Of a DNA stretch of 64,000 nt, positions 1 through 8,413 are shown piece by piece. The stretch spans positions 1 through 64,000 of the forward strand of contig VEQH01000004.1 of assembly GCA_018883325.1 (NCBI GenBank). The letters run 5' to 3'. The notes under the pieces were generated by a model. It was not told where the DNA came from. It ran no database searches and was given only the letters and a program-made list of their open reading frames with translations. The stretch comes from Flavobacteriales bacterium (GTDB taxonomy: Bacteria > Bacteroidota > Bacteroidia > Flavobacteriales_D > Crocinitomicaceae). The translations under genes and the position numbers were made by a program. The stretch's first letter is position 1; each line of letters starts with the position of its first letter.

Positions 1-393
1 GTCTTCATATTACCAAAGTTGGCGGTGACTATCAAATCTAAAATAAGACTTGAAAACTCCTTAATAATTGCTGAATCAAATGCCTATACTCTTATTTTGT
101 TTAAAGATGGAACATATGAATTTAAATGGTTCCTTGTAGAATCTAGTAAATATTATAGAGGACAATACATTAAAAAAGATACAATCATAGAAATAGTACA
201 AAAGAGACCTACTGCATTTGACCTTACTGAACCTCATTACGACTTACCTGGGGATTTACCCAATGTCTTTTATATAAATGATTCTATAATATATTTCCCT
301 CCCAAAAATCAACAATACAAAGGCGAGGTTATATTTGACTATGTGCGGCATTTTCGCATCATTCCTCTTGCTGAGTATTGGTATTTTAATTAG
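1..393 (+). CDS. Hypothetical protein, 5' end outside the window
   Basis: The frame is open from base 1 to a TAG at 391-393, so the true start probably lies upstream; the only early candidate start in the window is a TTG at 19. I do not recognise the family. The roughly 130 visible residues are rich in Tyr, Ile and Phe with scattered charges and have no obvious signal peptide, membrane segment or catalytic motif, which suggests a small beta-rich soluble protein. It converges on the truncated acyltransferase gene at 422-781 and may belong to foreign or rearranged DNA that replaced that gene's 3' part. This origin is inference. Confidence 0.5.
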   Translation, partial: VFILPKLAVTIKSKIRLENSLIIAESNAYTLILFKDGTYEFKWFLVESSKYYRGQYIKKDTIIEIVQKRPTAFDLTEPHYDLPGDLPNVFYINDSIIYFPPKNQQYKGEVIFDYVRHFRIIPLAEYWYFN

Positions 394-421
394 TGGATTG
401 AGATTTATTTGTTTAGGGTTA

Positions 422-781
422 TCAATTATTAAAATGACCTGAAACGAGAATTACATTTCGTTTTTCATCGTAAAGTTCTTGCATCAATTCTGGATTCCGA
501 ACTTGCATTCTTTTTTTAAGTTGATTTTTTGAAATGCTTAAGTTTTTAATTCCTTCAACTAAAATGTCAGTGAAATGTCGGTAAAATTGCTTGAGTAAAA
601 GTTGGTGTTCAACATCGCTTTTTTCGGGAAAAGAGCGTTGAATATTTCCCAGAATTACTGCTTTTCGGTAAGGAAAAATAAATGTAAAAAAGAAATACAA
701 TAAGTCACTTAATTTATACAACAACCCTAAAGGTAAATAAGAAAAAGGTAAAACGATTAAGTAATAAAGTAGAAGACTCAT
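422..781 (-). pseudogene. Lipid A biosynthesis acyltransferase (LpxL/HtrB family), N-terminal fragment
   Basis: The 119 residues match the start of a lysophospholipid acyltransferase of the LpxL/HtrB type: an N-terminal membrane segment, a conserved region with RKAVILGNIQRSFPEKS, and the beginning of the catalytic block ILVSGHFNN. In intact family members this His opens the HX4(D/E) motif, normally continuing with Trp-Glu, and the protein runs to about 290-300 residues. Here a TGA follows the second Asn directly and no acyltransferase sequence follows in any frame. The catalytic acid and the C-terminal two thirds are therefore missing, and the product should be inactive. The ATG abuts the stop of rarA, so the fragment is the last cistron of a long operon. 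Deletion, insertion or an assembly join at about 421 could explain it. Confidence 0.8.
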
Positions 782-2062
782 TTATAAATATTTACCGTCC
801 CACAAACGTTTGATTGTGTTTTCAATTTCTTGTTCTTTAGAGCTACTTCCAGCTTGGAAAAATGAAGTTCCTTTGATTTCTTCGGGTAGAAATTCTTGTG
901 CAGCAAAATTCCCTGGAAAAAGATGACTGTATAAATAGCCTTCTCCGTAACCTAATTGTTTCATTAAGGCTGTCGGCGCATTGCGCAAGGGGAGTGGCAC
1001 ACCTAAATTTCCAGTTTCTCGAACAATTGCTTGTGCTTCGTTAATTGCATTGTAAGCTGCATTTCCTTTTGGCGAAGATGCAAGATAGATAGTGCATTGC
1101 GCTAAAATGATTCGGGATTCAGGCCAACCAACGGTATTCACAGCTTGAAAACATGAATTTGCCATCAACAAAGCATTTGGATTAGCTAAACCGATATCTT
1201 CTGAAGCGGAAATAATCAATCTTCTAGCAATGAATTTTGGATCTTCTCCGCCTTCAACCATACGTGCAAGCCAATAAATTGCCGCATTTGGATCACTTCC
1301 TCGAATGGATTTTATAAACGCGGAAATTATATCGTAATGCTGTTCTCCATCTTTGTCGTATCGAGAAAGACTTTGTTGCGCATTTTTTAGAACAATTTCG
1401 TCTGTAATCACAATCTCTTCTTGGTTTTGGAAAGTACCAATAATAATTTCGAAAACGTTTAAGAGTTTGCGTGCATCACCGCTTGAAATTGTGAGTAAAG
1501 CGTTCGTTTCCAATAAAGTTATTTTTTTGGAAGCGAGTTTTTTATCTTCACGAATCGCACGATTCAAAAGTTGTAATAAGTCCTCTTTATTGTGTTCTTC
1601 TAACGTGTAAACTTGACAACGCGAAAGAAGTGCTGAAATAACTTCAAAAGATGGATTTTCAGTAGTTGCACCAATTAAAGTTATTGTTCCTTTTTCAACA
1701 GCACCAAGCAATGAGTCTTGCTGAGCTTTGGAGAATCGGTGAATTTCGTCAATGAATAAAATAGTTCCTTTTGGTTGAAACATTCCGTTGCTTTCCACAC
1801 GAGCGATTACTTCTCGCACATCTTTTACTCCTGAAGAAATTGCGGATAAAGTGTGAATTGGACGGTTCAAATGACTAGCAATCAACTGAGCAAGCGTCGT
1901 TTTTCCTACACCCGGAGGTCCCCAGAAAATCATTGAAGGAATAATTCCAGCATCTAAAGCGCGACGTAAGGATGCTTCTTTCGCAAGTAAATGTTGCTGA
2001 CCGATGTATTCATCCAAGGTTTTTGGACGCATTCGTTCTGCTAATGGCGCCGAATTATTCAT
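782..2062 (-). CDS. rarA: Replication-associated recombination protein A (RarA/MgsA AAA+ ATPase)
   Basis: This clamp-loader-like AAA+ ATPase acts at stalled replication forks in the cytoplasm. Visible features are the N-terminal block LAERMRPKTLDEYIGQ, Walker A GPPGVGKTT near residue 50, Walker B ILFIDEIHRF, sensor 1 GATTENPSF and the C-terminal tetramerisation region with YGEGYLYSHLFPGNF. The length of 426 residues is normal. The start used is the ATG at 2062; the TTG two codons earlier is less likely. It sits in a tight minus-strand operon, 23 bp downstream of the phosphodiesterase gene and directly upstream of the truncated acyltransferase. Confidence 0.95.
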   Translation of the reverse strand: MNNSAPLAERMRPKTLDEYIGQQHLLAKEASLRRALDAGIIPSMIFWGPPGVGKTTLAQLIASHLNRPIHTLSAISSGVKDVREVIARVESNGMFQPKGTILFIDEIHRFSKAQQDSLLGAVEKGTITLIGATTENPSFEVISALLSRCQVYTLEEHNKEDLLQLLNRAIREDKKLASKKITLLETNALLTISSGDARKLLNVFEIIIGTFQNQEEIVITDEIVLKNAQQSLSRYDKDGEQHYDIISAFIKSIRGSDPNAAIYWLARMVEGGEDPKFIARRLIISASEDIGLANPNALLMANSCFQAVNTVGWPESRIILAQCTIYLASSPKGNAAYNAINEAQAIVRETGNLGVPLPLRNAPTALMKQLGYGEGYLYSHLFPGNFAAQEFLPEEIKGTSFFQAGSSSKEQEIENTIKRLWDGKYL

Positions 2063-2085
2063 AGTCAAAAGTATTATTTTTTGCC

Positions 2086-2928
2086 TTAGTCCATTAATTT
2101 TGGAAAGTCGGTAATTAAGCCATCAACACCTCTTTCAATCAATTTCTTGCCTGTTTTTGCATCATTAACAGTCCAAGTGAAAACTTTAATATTTTTGGAG
2201 TGTGCATAATTTATCGCCGCTTTTGAGGCTGTAGCATGAAACATTCCTAAAGCATACGGTTGAAAAGTGATTTCTTTCAATAATTTCTTAGCAGATTTTG
2301 GTTTGTAGGTTAAATAAACCATTTTGTTTGTAACTCCTCGCTTGTGTAATTCTTCCAAAATTGCAGCGTCAAAGCACATGAAGATTAAGTTTTCTTGCAT
2401 TTTAAAATCTTTAGTTTCCGCTAAAATCAAGTCCACAAATTCTTTTGGATATGGTTGTGAAATACCATATTCTTCTTTTTCAGATTTGATTTCAAACAAC
2501 AATATTTTGTCTCCCAAATCAACTTCTTTGAAAAAATCACTCAACAATGGTTTGTATGCTGGCATTTTTTTCTGCTCAGGAAATTTAGGATTACCAATGC
2601 TTCCACAATCAAACCAGCTAATTTCATCTTGGTTCATTTTGTAAATATTGTGCTCCTTTTCATCTTTGATAGGTTTTTTGTTAGGAGTTAAACAATATTC
2701 TTTTTTGAAATAAGGTTCGTGAGATATAACGAGTTGTTTTTGAGCGTTCACCACTACATCTAATTCAATTCCATCAACTCCCAATTTTAGCGCTTCTTGA
2801 AAAGCAATGATTGTATTTTCGGGGTAAATTCCTCTGCAACCTCGATGTCCGAAAATTGGCGTTTTTGTTGATTGTGCTACTATTGTTGTCACTTGAAAAA
2901 ATGCAAATAATAAAGTTAAAAATTTCAT
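2086..2928 (-). CDS. Glycerophosphodiester phosphodiesterase, secreted
   Basis: The enzyme hydrolyses glycerophosphodiesters to glycerol-3-phosphate and an alcohol. An N-terminal signal peptide ends near Ala18-Gln19, so it acts in the periplasm or outside. The GDPD TIM-barrel signature is clear: GHRG with His28, Pro36-Glu37-Asn38-Thr39, the metal-binding Glu55 and Asp57 in GIELDV, and the second His70 in SHEP. The C-terminal part has the usual VFTWTVND strand and the GVDGLITDFP ending. At 280 residues it is of usual length. It starts 2 bp after the cupin gene and is probably co-transcribed with it. Confidence 0.92.
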   Translation of the reverse strand: MKFLTLLFAFFQVTTIVAQSTKTPIFGHRGCRGIYPENTIIAFQEALKLGVDGIELDVVVNAQKQLVISHEPYFKKEYCLTPNKKPIKDEKEHNIYKMNQDEISWFDCGSIGNPKFPEQKKMPAYKPLLSDFFKEVDLGDKILLFEIKSEKEEYGISQPYPKEFVDLILAETKDFKMQENLIFMCFDAAILEELHKRGVTNKMVYLTYKPKSAKKLLKEITFQPYALGMFHATASKAAINYAHSKNIKVFTWTVNDAKTGKKLIERGVDGLITDFPKLMD

Positions 2929-2930
2929 GT

Positions 2931-3416
2931 TTACTGGGTTAGCCTGTGAATAATTTCGGAATGATTTGGGAATTCTTTAAGTAGGTAATCGCGTTCAAAA
3001 AGTTCAAAATCAGCAAAGTCAAAACCTGGAGCCACGATGCACGAAACTAAGCTGTAACCATTTGAATCGGAAACGGAACTTCCAAATATTGTATTTTTTG
3101 GAACAACAAAATGCGGCTTTTCACCTTTCGTTAAATCTGCTCCAATTAATGTTTGGTGATGTCCATTTGCATCTAAAGTATGAACAATCAAAGGACTTCC
3201 TGCGTGAAAAAACCAATGTTCATCGCTTTTAATTCGGTGAAATCGAGAAACATTTGCAGATGTCAACAAGAAATAAATAGATGTAACGAGGTTGCGATCT
3301 AAATTATCTAATTTTTCAGTTGAACGATACGTTTCTTTGTAAAAACCACCTTCCGGATGAGGAAGTAAATTTAATTCTGAAACAATTTCTTGTACTTTTT
3401 TATTCAATGGGTCCAT
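2931..3416 (-). CDS. Cupin domain protein, DUF985 family
   Basis: A small cupin of the DUF985 type, identified from LLPHPEGGFYKETYRS near the start, RFHRIKSDEHWFFHAGSPL in the middle and the closing SCIVAPGFDFADFELF. The function of the family is not settled; it has a double-stranded beta-helix like sugar and metal-binding cupins. The start used is the ATG at 3416, giving 161 residues; a longer frame would need a TTG at 3443 deep inside the upstream gene. With this start it still overlaps the barrel protein gene by 17 bp, which suggests translational coupling. Confidence 0.88.
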   Translation of the reverse strand: MDPLNKKVQEIVSELNLLPHPEGGFYKETYRSTEKLDNLDRNLVTSIYFLLTSANVSRFHRIKSDEHWFFHAGSPLIVHTLDANGHHQTLIGADLTKGEKPHFVVPKNTIFGSSVSDSNGYSLVSCIVAPGFDFADFELFERDYLLKEFPNHSEIIHRLTQ

Positions 3417-4170
3417 GTGGTTTGTATCTGCCTCCTCCGCCAAAATTAGGTAGAAAATATTTAAAGTCTAGTGATAAATACGTTCCTTGAACTTCGCCAA
3501 AAGCTGTTAATCGGTAGTTTGCGTTTCTGTATTCTGAAATTAAACCAAATAAAGGTCCAAAAGGTAATCTTGCCGAACCACCAATATAGTAGATTCCTGC
3601 TTTTTTCGTTCGGTATTCAAAACCTAAGTTGGCATTCAAATCGAGACCAATTTTTTTATTGATATCGACTAAGCCAATGTTAAAAAACTGATGAAGTCCG
3701 CCAGCGTTCGTGATATTTCCAATGCTTGAAGGCTTGTATCCTAAAGCCAAACCAAAGGACGCATTCATATAAAATTCGTCGTTGAATTTGATGTAAACCA
3801 AGGCATTTATCGGAATATCGTATTGAATAAAACCAAAATCATTTTTACCTACAAGACTTGAATCTTCATGAATCATATCCAACGAAAAATAGCGTTGCGT
3901 AAAGTTAATGCCCGTTTCGAAGGCGATGAGTTCGGTTAATCCAGCACGGATAGTTGCACCGAATGAATAACCCATTTTCTGGGTAATGGTAGTTGAAAAG
4001 CTTTCATTTGAAATTGTCAGCGCTTTTTCGCCAATAAATTGGGTAGGAAAAATTGTTCTTACTTGAAAACCGAAATAGTTAGGATATTTTCCTTGATTTC
4101 CCAATTGACTCCAAATTGAAGTAAGGAAAAGTACTGAAAACAAGAAAGATAAACCTAATTTATTTGTCAT
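3400..4170 (-). CDS. Outer-membrane beta-barrel protein, PorT-like fold
   Basis: The 256-residue product has a signal peptide ending near Ser21-Gln22, followed by alternating hydrophobic and polar strands, repeated aromatic residues and girdle-like Tyr and Phe typical of an 8-10 strand outer-membrane barrel (for example YSFGATIRAGLTELIAFETG). No enzyme motif is visible. It is similar in style to the outer-membrane beta-barrel/PorT family of Bacteroidota, but I cannot name a ligand or partner. It overlaps the preceding gene by 11 bp and the following cupin gene by 17 bp, so it belongs to the same operon. Confidence 0.75.
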   Translation of the reverse strand: MTNKLGLSFLFSVLFLTSIWSQLGNQGKYPNYFGFQVRTIFPTQFIGEKALTISNESFSTTITQKMGYSFGATIRAGLTELIAFETGINFTQRYFSLDMIHEDSSLVGKNDFGFIQYDIPINALVYIKFNDEFYMNASFGLALGYKPSSIGNITNAGGLHQFFNIGLVDINKKIGLDLNANLGFEYRTKKAGIYYIGGSARLPFGPLFGLISEYRNANYRLTAFGEVQGTYLSLDFKYFLPNFGGGGRYKPHGPIE

Positions 4171-4561
4171 TATTTAGTTCCAAGTTGTTTTTGTTGTTTT
4201 CTTTATTTGGATTTTTAATGTAACCAATAACAGCTAAAGTGATCATAGTGATACCAAATAGAACGACAAACCATCTAAATAATTTTCCAGGAATAAGAAA
4301 TTTTTTGTGTTTCGCTTCAACAGCAAAATTGATTTTTTGAGCTTTGTTATAATCTGTTTTATGTAATCCAAATAGAAGATAAGTGACTTGTTTTTTTACT
4401 TCTTGTCCTTCTTCAAACCAAATTTTTTGTTTTTCTAATTCTGTTCTAAAACTTTCGGCACGATTGGAGTCAACAAAGCGAAAAACAACATAATCTGCGT
4501 TTTCGGGATGTTGCGTGAAATTCACAAAACCTAAGTCAAAATGTTCTACTGGGTTATCCAT
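4160..4561 (-). CDS. Hypothetical protein with one C-terminal membrane segment
   Basis: The 133 residues comprise a soluble N-terminal part of about 90 residues, with a ferredoxin-like alternation (ADYVVFRFVDSNRAESFRTEL), followed by a membrane segment around residues 95-118 and a short Asn/Lys-rich tail. The N-terminal part reads like a small domain that compares or binds a partner at the inner membrane, but no family is recognised. It overlaps the nitroreductase gene by 16 bp upstream and the barrel gene by 11 bp downstream, so it is almost certainly co-translated with them. Confidence 0.65.
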   Translation of the reverse strand: MDNPVEHFDLGFVNFTQHPENADYVVFRFVDSNRAESFRTELEKQKIWFEEGQEVKKQVTYLLFGLHKTDYNKAQKINFAVEAKHKKFLIPGKLFRWFVVLFGITMITLAVIGYIKNPNKENNKNNLELNNDK

Positions 4562-5136
4562 TTCGTATTGTATTCAATTGGTTTTCTGTGTGCATTTGTT
4601 GGCCATTCAATTGATGGATAACCAACATAAAACAAACCTAAACATTTATCTTTTGCGTCCAAATTTAGAAATTCATTCATTTCTTGCGTGTAAATTATTT
4701 TTGGTGTAGACCAAAAACCGCCAATTCCATAAGCTGTGCAAGTCAGGTGCATGTTTTGAATAGCACAAGCAACAGCTTCAATTTCTTCAATTTCCATTAT
4801 TTTTTCTTCTGCTTGTCTTATCATTGAAACGGCAATAACAGCTGAAGAGAGTAGTGGACGTCGGATTAATTTTCCAAGTTTAGCGTCATTTTGCTGATTT
4901 TCAGGTGTTAATTTTAAGTACGTTGAACCTAAAAATTGGCTTAAGCTTGTCAATCCGTCTTCCATGAAAACATGAAAACGCCAAGGTTGCGTGTTTCCGT
5001 GTGTTGGTGCCCATTGTGCATTGTTGAGCATTACTTCGATTTGTTCTCTGTGAACTTTGCGTTCTGAGAATTGCTCTGGAAAAATTGTTCTCCTATTTCG
5101 AATTAATTCGTTGATTTCTGATAGATTGTAGCGCAT
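4546..5136 (-). CDS. Nitroreductase family protein (FMN-dependent)
   Basis: This is a flavin oxidoreductase of the nitroreductase fold, using NAD(P)H to reduce nitro-aromatics, quinones or similar compounds. The FMN-binding signature RNRRTIFPEQF at the N-terminus, the block AQWAPTHGNTQPWRFHVF and the C-terminal GLFYVGYPS are family hallmarks. The length of 196 residues is usual. It is the first gene of the minus-strand operon running to 422, so transcription probably starts in the 272-bp gap upstream; no convincing -7 box lies next to its ATG. Confidence 0.9.
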   Translation of the reverse strand: MRYNLSEINELIRNRRTIFPEQFSERKVHREQIEVMLNNAQWAPTHGNTQPWRFHVFMEDGLTSLSQFLGSTYLKLTPENQQNDAKLGKLIRRPLLSSAVIAVSMIRQAEEKIMEIEEIEAVACAIQNMHLTCTAYGIGGFWSTPKIIYTQEMNEFLNLDAKDKCLGLFYVGYPSIEWPTNAHRKPIEYNTKWITQ

Positions 5137-5180
5137 TTTTTTTGGACTTTATACTTTATGATTTTAGGACTTATTGTTGA

Positions 5181-5263
5181 ACGAGAGAATGATAAACGAG
5201 AGAATGAGAGAAAGAGAAACGAGAGAAAGATAAATGAGTCAATAAGGAAAGAGTGAATGAGGG
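5181..5263. repeat. Purine-rich short-period tract (about 7/8, i.e. 15 bp)
   Basis: The plus strand reads as a drifting repeat of acgagagaatgataa, with two near-copies followed by diverging units such as agaatgagagaaagaga and gagtgaatgag. The period alternates between 7 and 8 bases. It lies between the ABC transporter and nitroreductase genes, and the mRNA strand would be pyrimidine-rich. It shares the strings gaatgagagaaaga and gagtgaatgag with the complement of the tract at 41331-41470. Confidence 0.7.
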
Positions 5264-5340
5264 ATTATCATTTCTCGAAGTGAGATTTTAATTTTCCTTC
5301 GGTCTGTAGACGATATTAAGGGAGATAACACTTCACCTCA

Positions 5341-5411
5341 AATCATTATTTCTTTTCACTTTTGAATTTAATTCTCGATTTTAATTCTCTATTTTAAATT
5401 TTAAATTCTCA
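5341..5411. repeat. AT-rich short-period tract overlapping a stop codon
   Basis: On the minus strand the sequence continues from the ABC transporter stop codon as units of gaatt(t/g)(a/t)aa with a period near 7. Its first bases, AAT TGA GAATTTAAAATTT, are almost the same as the start of the tract at 9361, which also begins in a stop codon. No hairpin is obvious, so this may act as an unstructured 3' end of the transcript, or it may simply be a drifting repeat. Confidence 0.55.
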
Positions 5412-7223
5412 ATTCTCTGTTAGTTGTTTATGATACATTTCCGCATATTCTTTATTTAATTCCATTAATGTTTGATGTGTTCCAGATTCAACTATTCTGC
5501 CATTTTCAAGTACCAAAATATGATTCGCATTTCGAATGGTTGAAATTCTATGACTTACAATAATAGTGGTTCTATTTTTTGCATCTTCGTTTAAATTTCT
5601 TAGAATAATTTCTTCTGTTTCAGTGTCAACAGCTGATAAGCAATCATCTAAAAGTAAAAACTTTGGATCTCTTATCAATGCTCTTGCAATGCTTACGCGC
5701 TGTTTTTGTCCACCACTTAAATTCACACCACGTTCCCCCAAAAGTGTTTCGAATTGATCTGGAAATTCTTTGATATTGTGGTAAACATGTGTTTTTTTGG
5801 TTGCTTCAATTAAAACTTCTGTATCAACTTTATCGTTTTTCAAGCCAAATTTTAAATTGTTGGCAATTGAATCTGAAAACAAGAAAACATCTTGTGGAAC
5901 AACTCCACTTTGCTCGCGAAATGCATCCAGATTTATTTTTTTGATGTTAATTCCGTTTACAAGTATTTCTCCTGAATCACAGTCATATTGGCGCATGACA
6001 AGATTCAAAATTGTCGATTTTCCACTTCCCGTTTTACCAACAATTGCCAAGGTATCTCCTTTATTGATTTTGAAACTTAAATTCTCAATTGCCATAATTC
6101 CCGTATTGGGATAGGTAAAAGTGACGTTTTTAAATTCAATTCTTCCATCAAAACTTAATTCTCCAGTTGTTGGATTGGTGATTTCAGGTTCTGTTTGAAG
6201 GAATTCATTGATGCGTTTTTGAGAGGCTGCTGCTCGCTGATTGATTGAAGTCACCCAGCCAATACTTGCAAATGGCCATGTTAAATTGTTGACAAAGAAA
6301 ATGAATGCAACTATATCGCCTGGAGTTATTTCACCACTTGGAAGTTTAAAATCTTTAGATACGTTGGGAAATGTGTCAATAAGACTTAACGTGATTGCTC
6401 CAGGATAAGTCATCAATCCGCCTAAATAAATGGCAACGAGTGTACTAATTCCAATTAAGAAGATAATTGTCGGCATAAATAACGCGTTGACAAGCACCAA
6501 TTTCATACTTCTCGATTTGTACTCATTAGCGGAAGTTTCAAATTTGTCGTAAATCTCTTGATCGCGATTGTATGCTTTTATTACTCGAATTCCAGCAAAG
6601 GTTTCTTGTGCAATTGTTGATAAACGTGATTGTTCTTGTTGCACTTGCGTACTTAAAAGGTTCATTTTGGAGGAAACCCAATAAATAAGAAAGGACATTA
6701 TAGGCAAGGGGAGAAGTACGAAAAAAGTCAAAACTGGACTGATTTTCACCATTTGAGTAACAATCATCGCAAACAAGACAATCAAGTTGATGGTGTACAT
6801 GATTCCGGGACCAAGGTACATTCTCACTTGACTAACATCCTCCGAGATTCGATTCATCAAGTCGCCGGTTGAATTACGTTTGAAAAAAGCTAAATCTAAT
6901 TTTTGATAATGAACGTAAATCTCATTTTTTAAATCAAACTCAATCAATCGCGACATCACAATAATTGTTTGACGCATCAAAAACAAGAAAAAACCTTTGC
7001 CGATAGAAAGTAAAATGTAAATCCCACCGATTTGCAACGACAACAAAAGTGCATCGTTAACACTATTTATGGAAGTCGTTCCCATAAGGTTGTCAACCGT
7101 AGATTTCACATACAGAGGCATTCGCACACCAAAGTAGTTACTTATAATCGTGAAAAGAATACCAAGCAAAAAATGCCATTTGTATTTGACAAAATATTTA
7201 TTGAGGTATTGAAGTGACTTCAT
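5409..7223 (-). CDS. ABC transporter, fused permease and ATPase (MsbA/MdlB type)
   Basis: A half-size exporter of 604 residues with six membrane segments (residues 1-310) followed by a nucleotide-binding domain. The ATPase shows Walker A GKTGSGKST near residue 398, Q-loop region SGVVPQDVF, signature LSGGQKQR, Walker B FLLLDDCLSAVD and the H-loop SHRIS. Such homodimers export lipids, drugs or peptides; the substrate cannot be told from sequence. It is transcribed divergently from the leucine dehydrogenase gene, and its stop codon runs into an AT-rich short-period tract. A TACATTTG -7-like box lies on the minus strand at 7262-7269, without a good -33 element. Confidence 0.92.
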   Translation of the reverse strand: MKSLQYLNKYFVKYKWHFLLGILFTIISNYFGVRMPLYVKSTVDNLMGTTSINSVNDALLLSLQIGGIYILLSIGKGFFLFLMRQTIIVMSRLIEFDLKNEIYVHYQKLDLAFFKRNSTGDLMNRISEDVSQVRMYLGPGIMYTINLIVLFAMIVTQMVKISPVLTFFVLLPLPIMSFLIYWVSSKMNLLSTQVQQEQSRLSTIAQETFAGIRVIKAYNRDQEIYDKFETSANEYKSRSMKLVLVNALFMPTIIFLIGISTLVAIYLGGLMTYPGAITLSLIDTFPNVSKDFKLPSGEITPGDIVAFIFFVNNLTWPFASIGWVTSINQRAAASQKRINEFLQTEPEITNPTTGELSFDGRIEFKNVTFTYPNTGIMAIENLSFKINKGDTLAIVGKTGSGKSTILNLVMRQYDCDSGEILVNGINIKKINLDAFREQSGVVPQDVFLFSDSIANNLKFGLKNDKVDTEVLIEATKKTHVYHNIKEFPDQFETLLGERGVNLSGGQKQRVSIARALIRDPKFLLLDDCLSAVDTETEEIILRNLNEDAKNRTTIIVSHRISTIRNANHILVLENGRIVESGTHQTLMELNKEYAEMYHKQLTEN

Positions 7224-7242
7224 CGATTATTTTCTAATTTTG
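7209..7242 (+). promoter_or_regulatory. Predicted Bacteroidota-type promoter for the leucine dehydrogenase gene
   Basis: TTG at 7209-7211 is followed after 23 bases by TAATTTTG at 7235-7242, matching the phylum consensus TTG-N19-23-TAnnTTTG. Transcription would start near 7247, leaving a leader of about 60 bases before the ATG at 7308. The -33 element lies inside the first codons of the divergent ABC transporter gene. Confidence 0.6.
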
Positions 7243-7307
7243 CGCTCGATTATTTGAGTTGCAAATGTAACCATTCAAATCTTAAGTTAACGAACGAAAA
7301 AGAAAAC

Positions 7308-8405
7308 ATGTCTGAAATTAAAATCCTTTCCGCATCCGAATTAGCAGAAAATCCTGTTATCGGACAAATGGCTAACATGGGTCACGAGCAAATCCTTTTT
7401 TGCAACGACGAAGCAACCGGCTTAAAAGCAATCATCGCAGTTCATAACACAATTTTAGGTCCAGCTTTAGGTGGAACAAGAATTTGGGCATATCAAAACG
7501 AAATGGAAGCATTGAATGATGTATTGCGTTTGTCGCGTGGAATGACGTACAAAAATGCAATCTCAGGTTTGAATCTTGGTGGTGGGAAAGCTGTAATCAT
7601 TGGCGATGCAAAAGCTATTAAATCAGAAGCACTTTTCAGAAGATTTGGAAAATTCGTTAACAGTTTAGCAGGAAAATATATTACAGCAGAAGATGTTGGT
7701 GTTTCTCCAATTGATATGAATTGGGTGAGCATGGAAACAAAACACGTTGTTGGTTTACCAGGGAAAAGTGGTGATCCTTCACCTGTTACAGCTTACGGAA
7801 CTTACATGGGGATGAAAGCTTGTGCCAAACATCAGTTCGGTTCAGATTCTTTAGAAGGTAAAAAAATCGCTGTTCAAGGAGTTGGTCACGTTGGTGAATA
7901 CTTAGTAAAACACTTGACACAAGAAAATGCACACGTTTACATTACAGATATTAATCAAGACGCTTTAGCGCGCGTTTCAAAAACGTACGGAGCTCAAGTT
8001 GTTGGTTTAGATGAAATCTACGATGTTGATATGGATATTTATGCTCCATGTGCTTTGGGTGCAACTGTAAACGACGATACATTGAAGCGTTTGAAATGTT
8101 CAATTATCGCTGGTGCAGCAAACAATCAATTAAAAGTTGAAGGTCAACATGGTGTTGATGTTATGAAAAAAGGAATTATTTATGCACCTGATTTCACTTT
8201 GAATGCTGGTGGTGTAATCAATTGTTTTTCAGAAGTTCAAGGTCTTTCATCTGAATGGGCTCACAACAAAGCAGAAGAAATTTACACAACTATTTTCAAT
8301 ATTGTTAAACGTTCAAAAGAGGAAAATATTCCGACTTATCAAATTGCAAATAGAATGGCTGAGGAGCGTATCGAATCTATCGGTCGTGTAAAATTACCTA
8401 TGTAA
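7308..8405 (+). CDS. Leu/Glu/Phe/Val dehydrogenase (leucine dehydrogenase type)
   Basis: This NAD-dependent enzyme oxidatively deaminates a branched-chain or aromatic amino acid to its 2-oxo acid and ammonium. The dimerisation domain carries the two catalytic lysines twelve residues apart, Lys82 in MTYKNA and Lys94 in GGGKAVI. The Rossmann domain begins with VQGVGHVGEYL, and the closing AGVINCFSE block is typical. The start used is the ATG at 7308 (365 residues); the longer frame from 7254 adds an unconserved stretch. nusB starts 8 bp downstream, so the two are co-transcribed. The exact substrate is not provable here. Confidence 0.92.
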   Translation: MSEIKILSASELAENPVIGQMANMGHEQILFCNDEATGLKAIIAVHNTILGPALGGTRIWAYQNEMEALNDVLRLSRGMTYKNAISGLNLGGGKAVIIGDAKAIKSEALFRRFGKFVNSLAGKYITAEDVGVSPIDMNWVSMETKHVVGLPGKSGDPSPVTAYGTYMGMKACAKHQFGSDSLEGKKIAVQGVGHVGEYLVKHLTQENAHVYITDINQDALARVSKTYGAQVVGLDEIYDVDMDIYAPCALGATVNDDTLKRLKCSIIAGAANNQLKVEGQHGVDVMKKGIIYAPDFTLNAGGVINCFSEVQGLSSEWAHNKAEEIYTTIFNIVKRSKEENIPTYQIANRMAEERIESIGRVKLPM

Positions 8406-8413
8406 ACCAAAAC

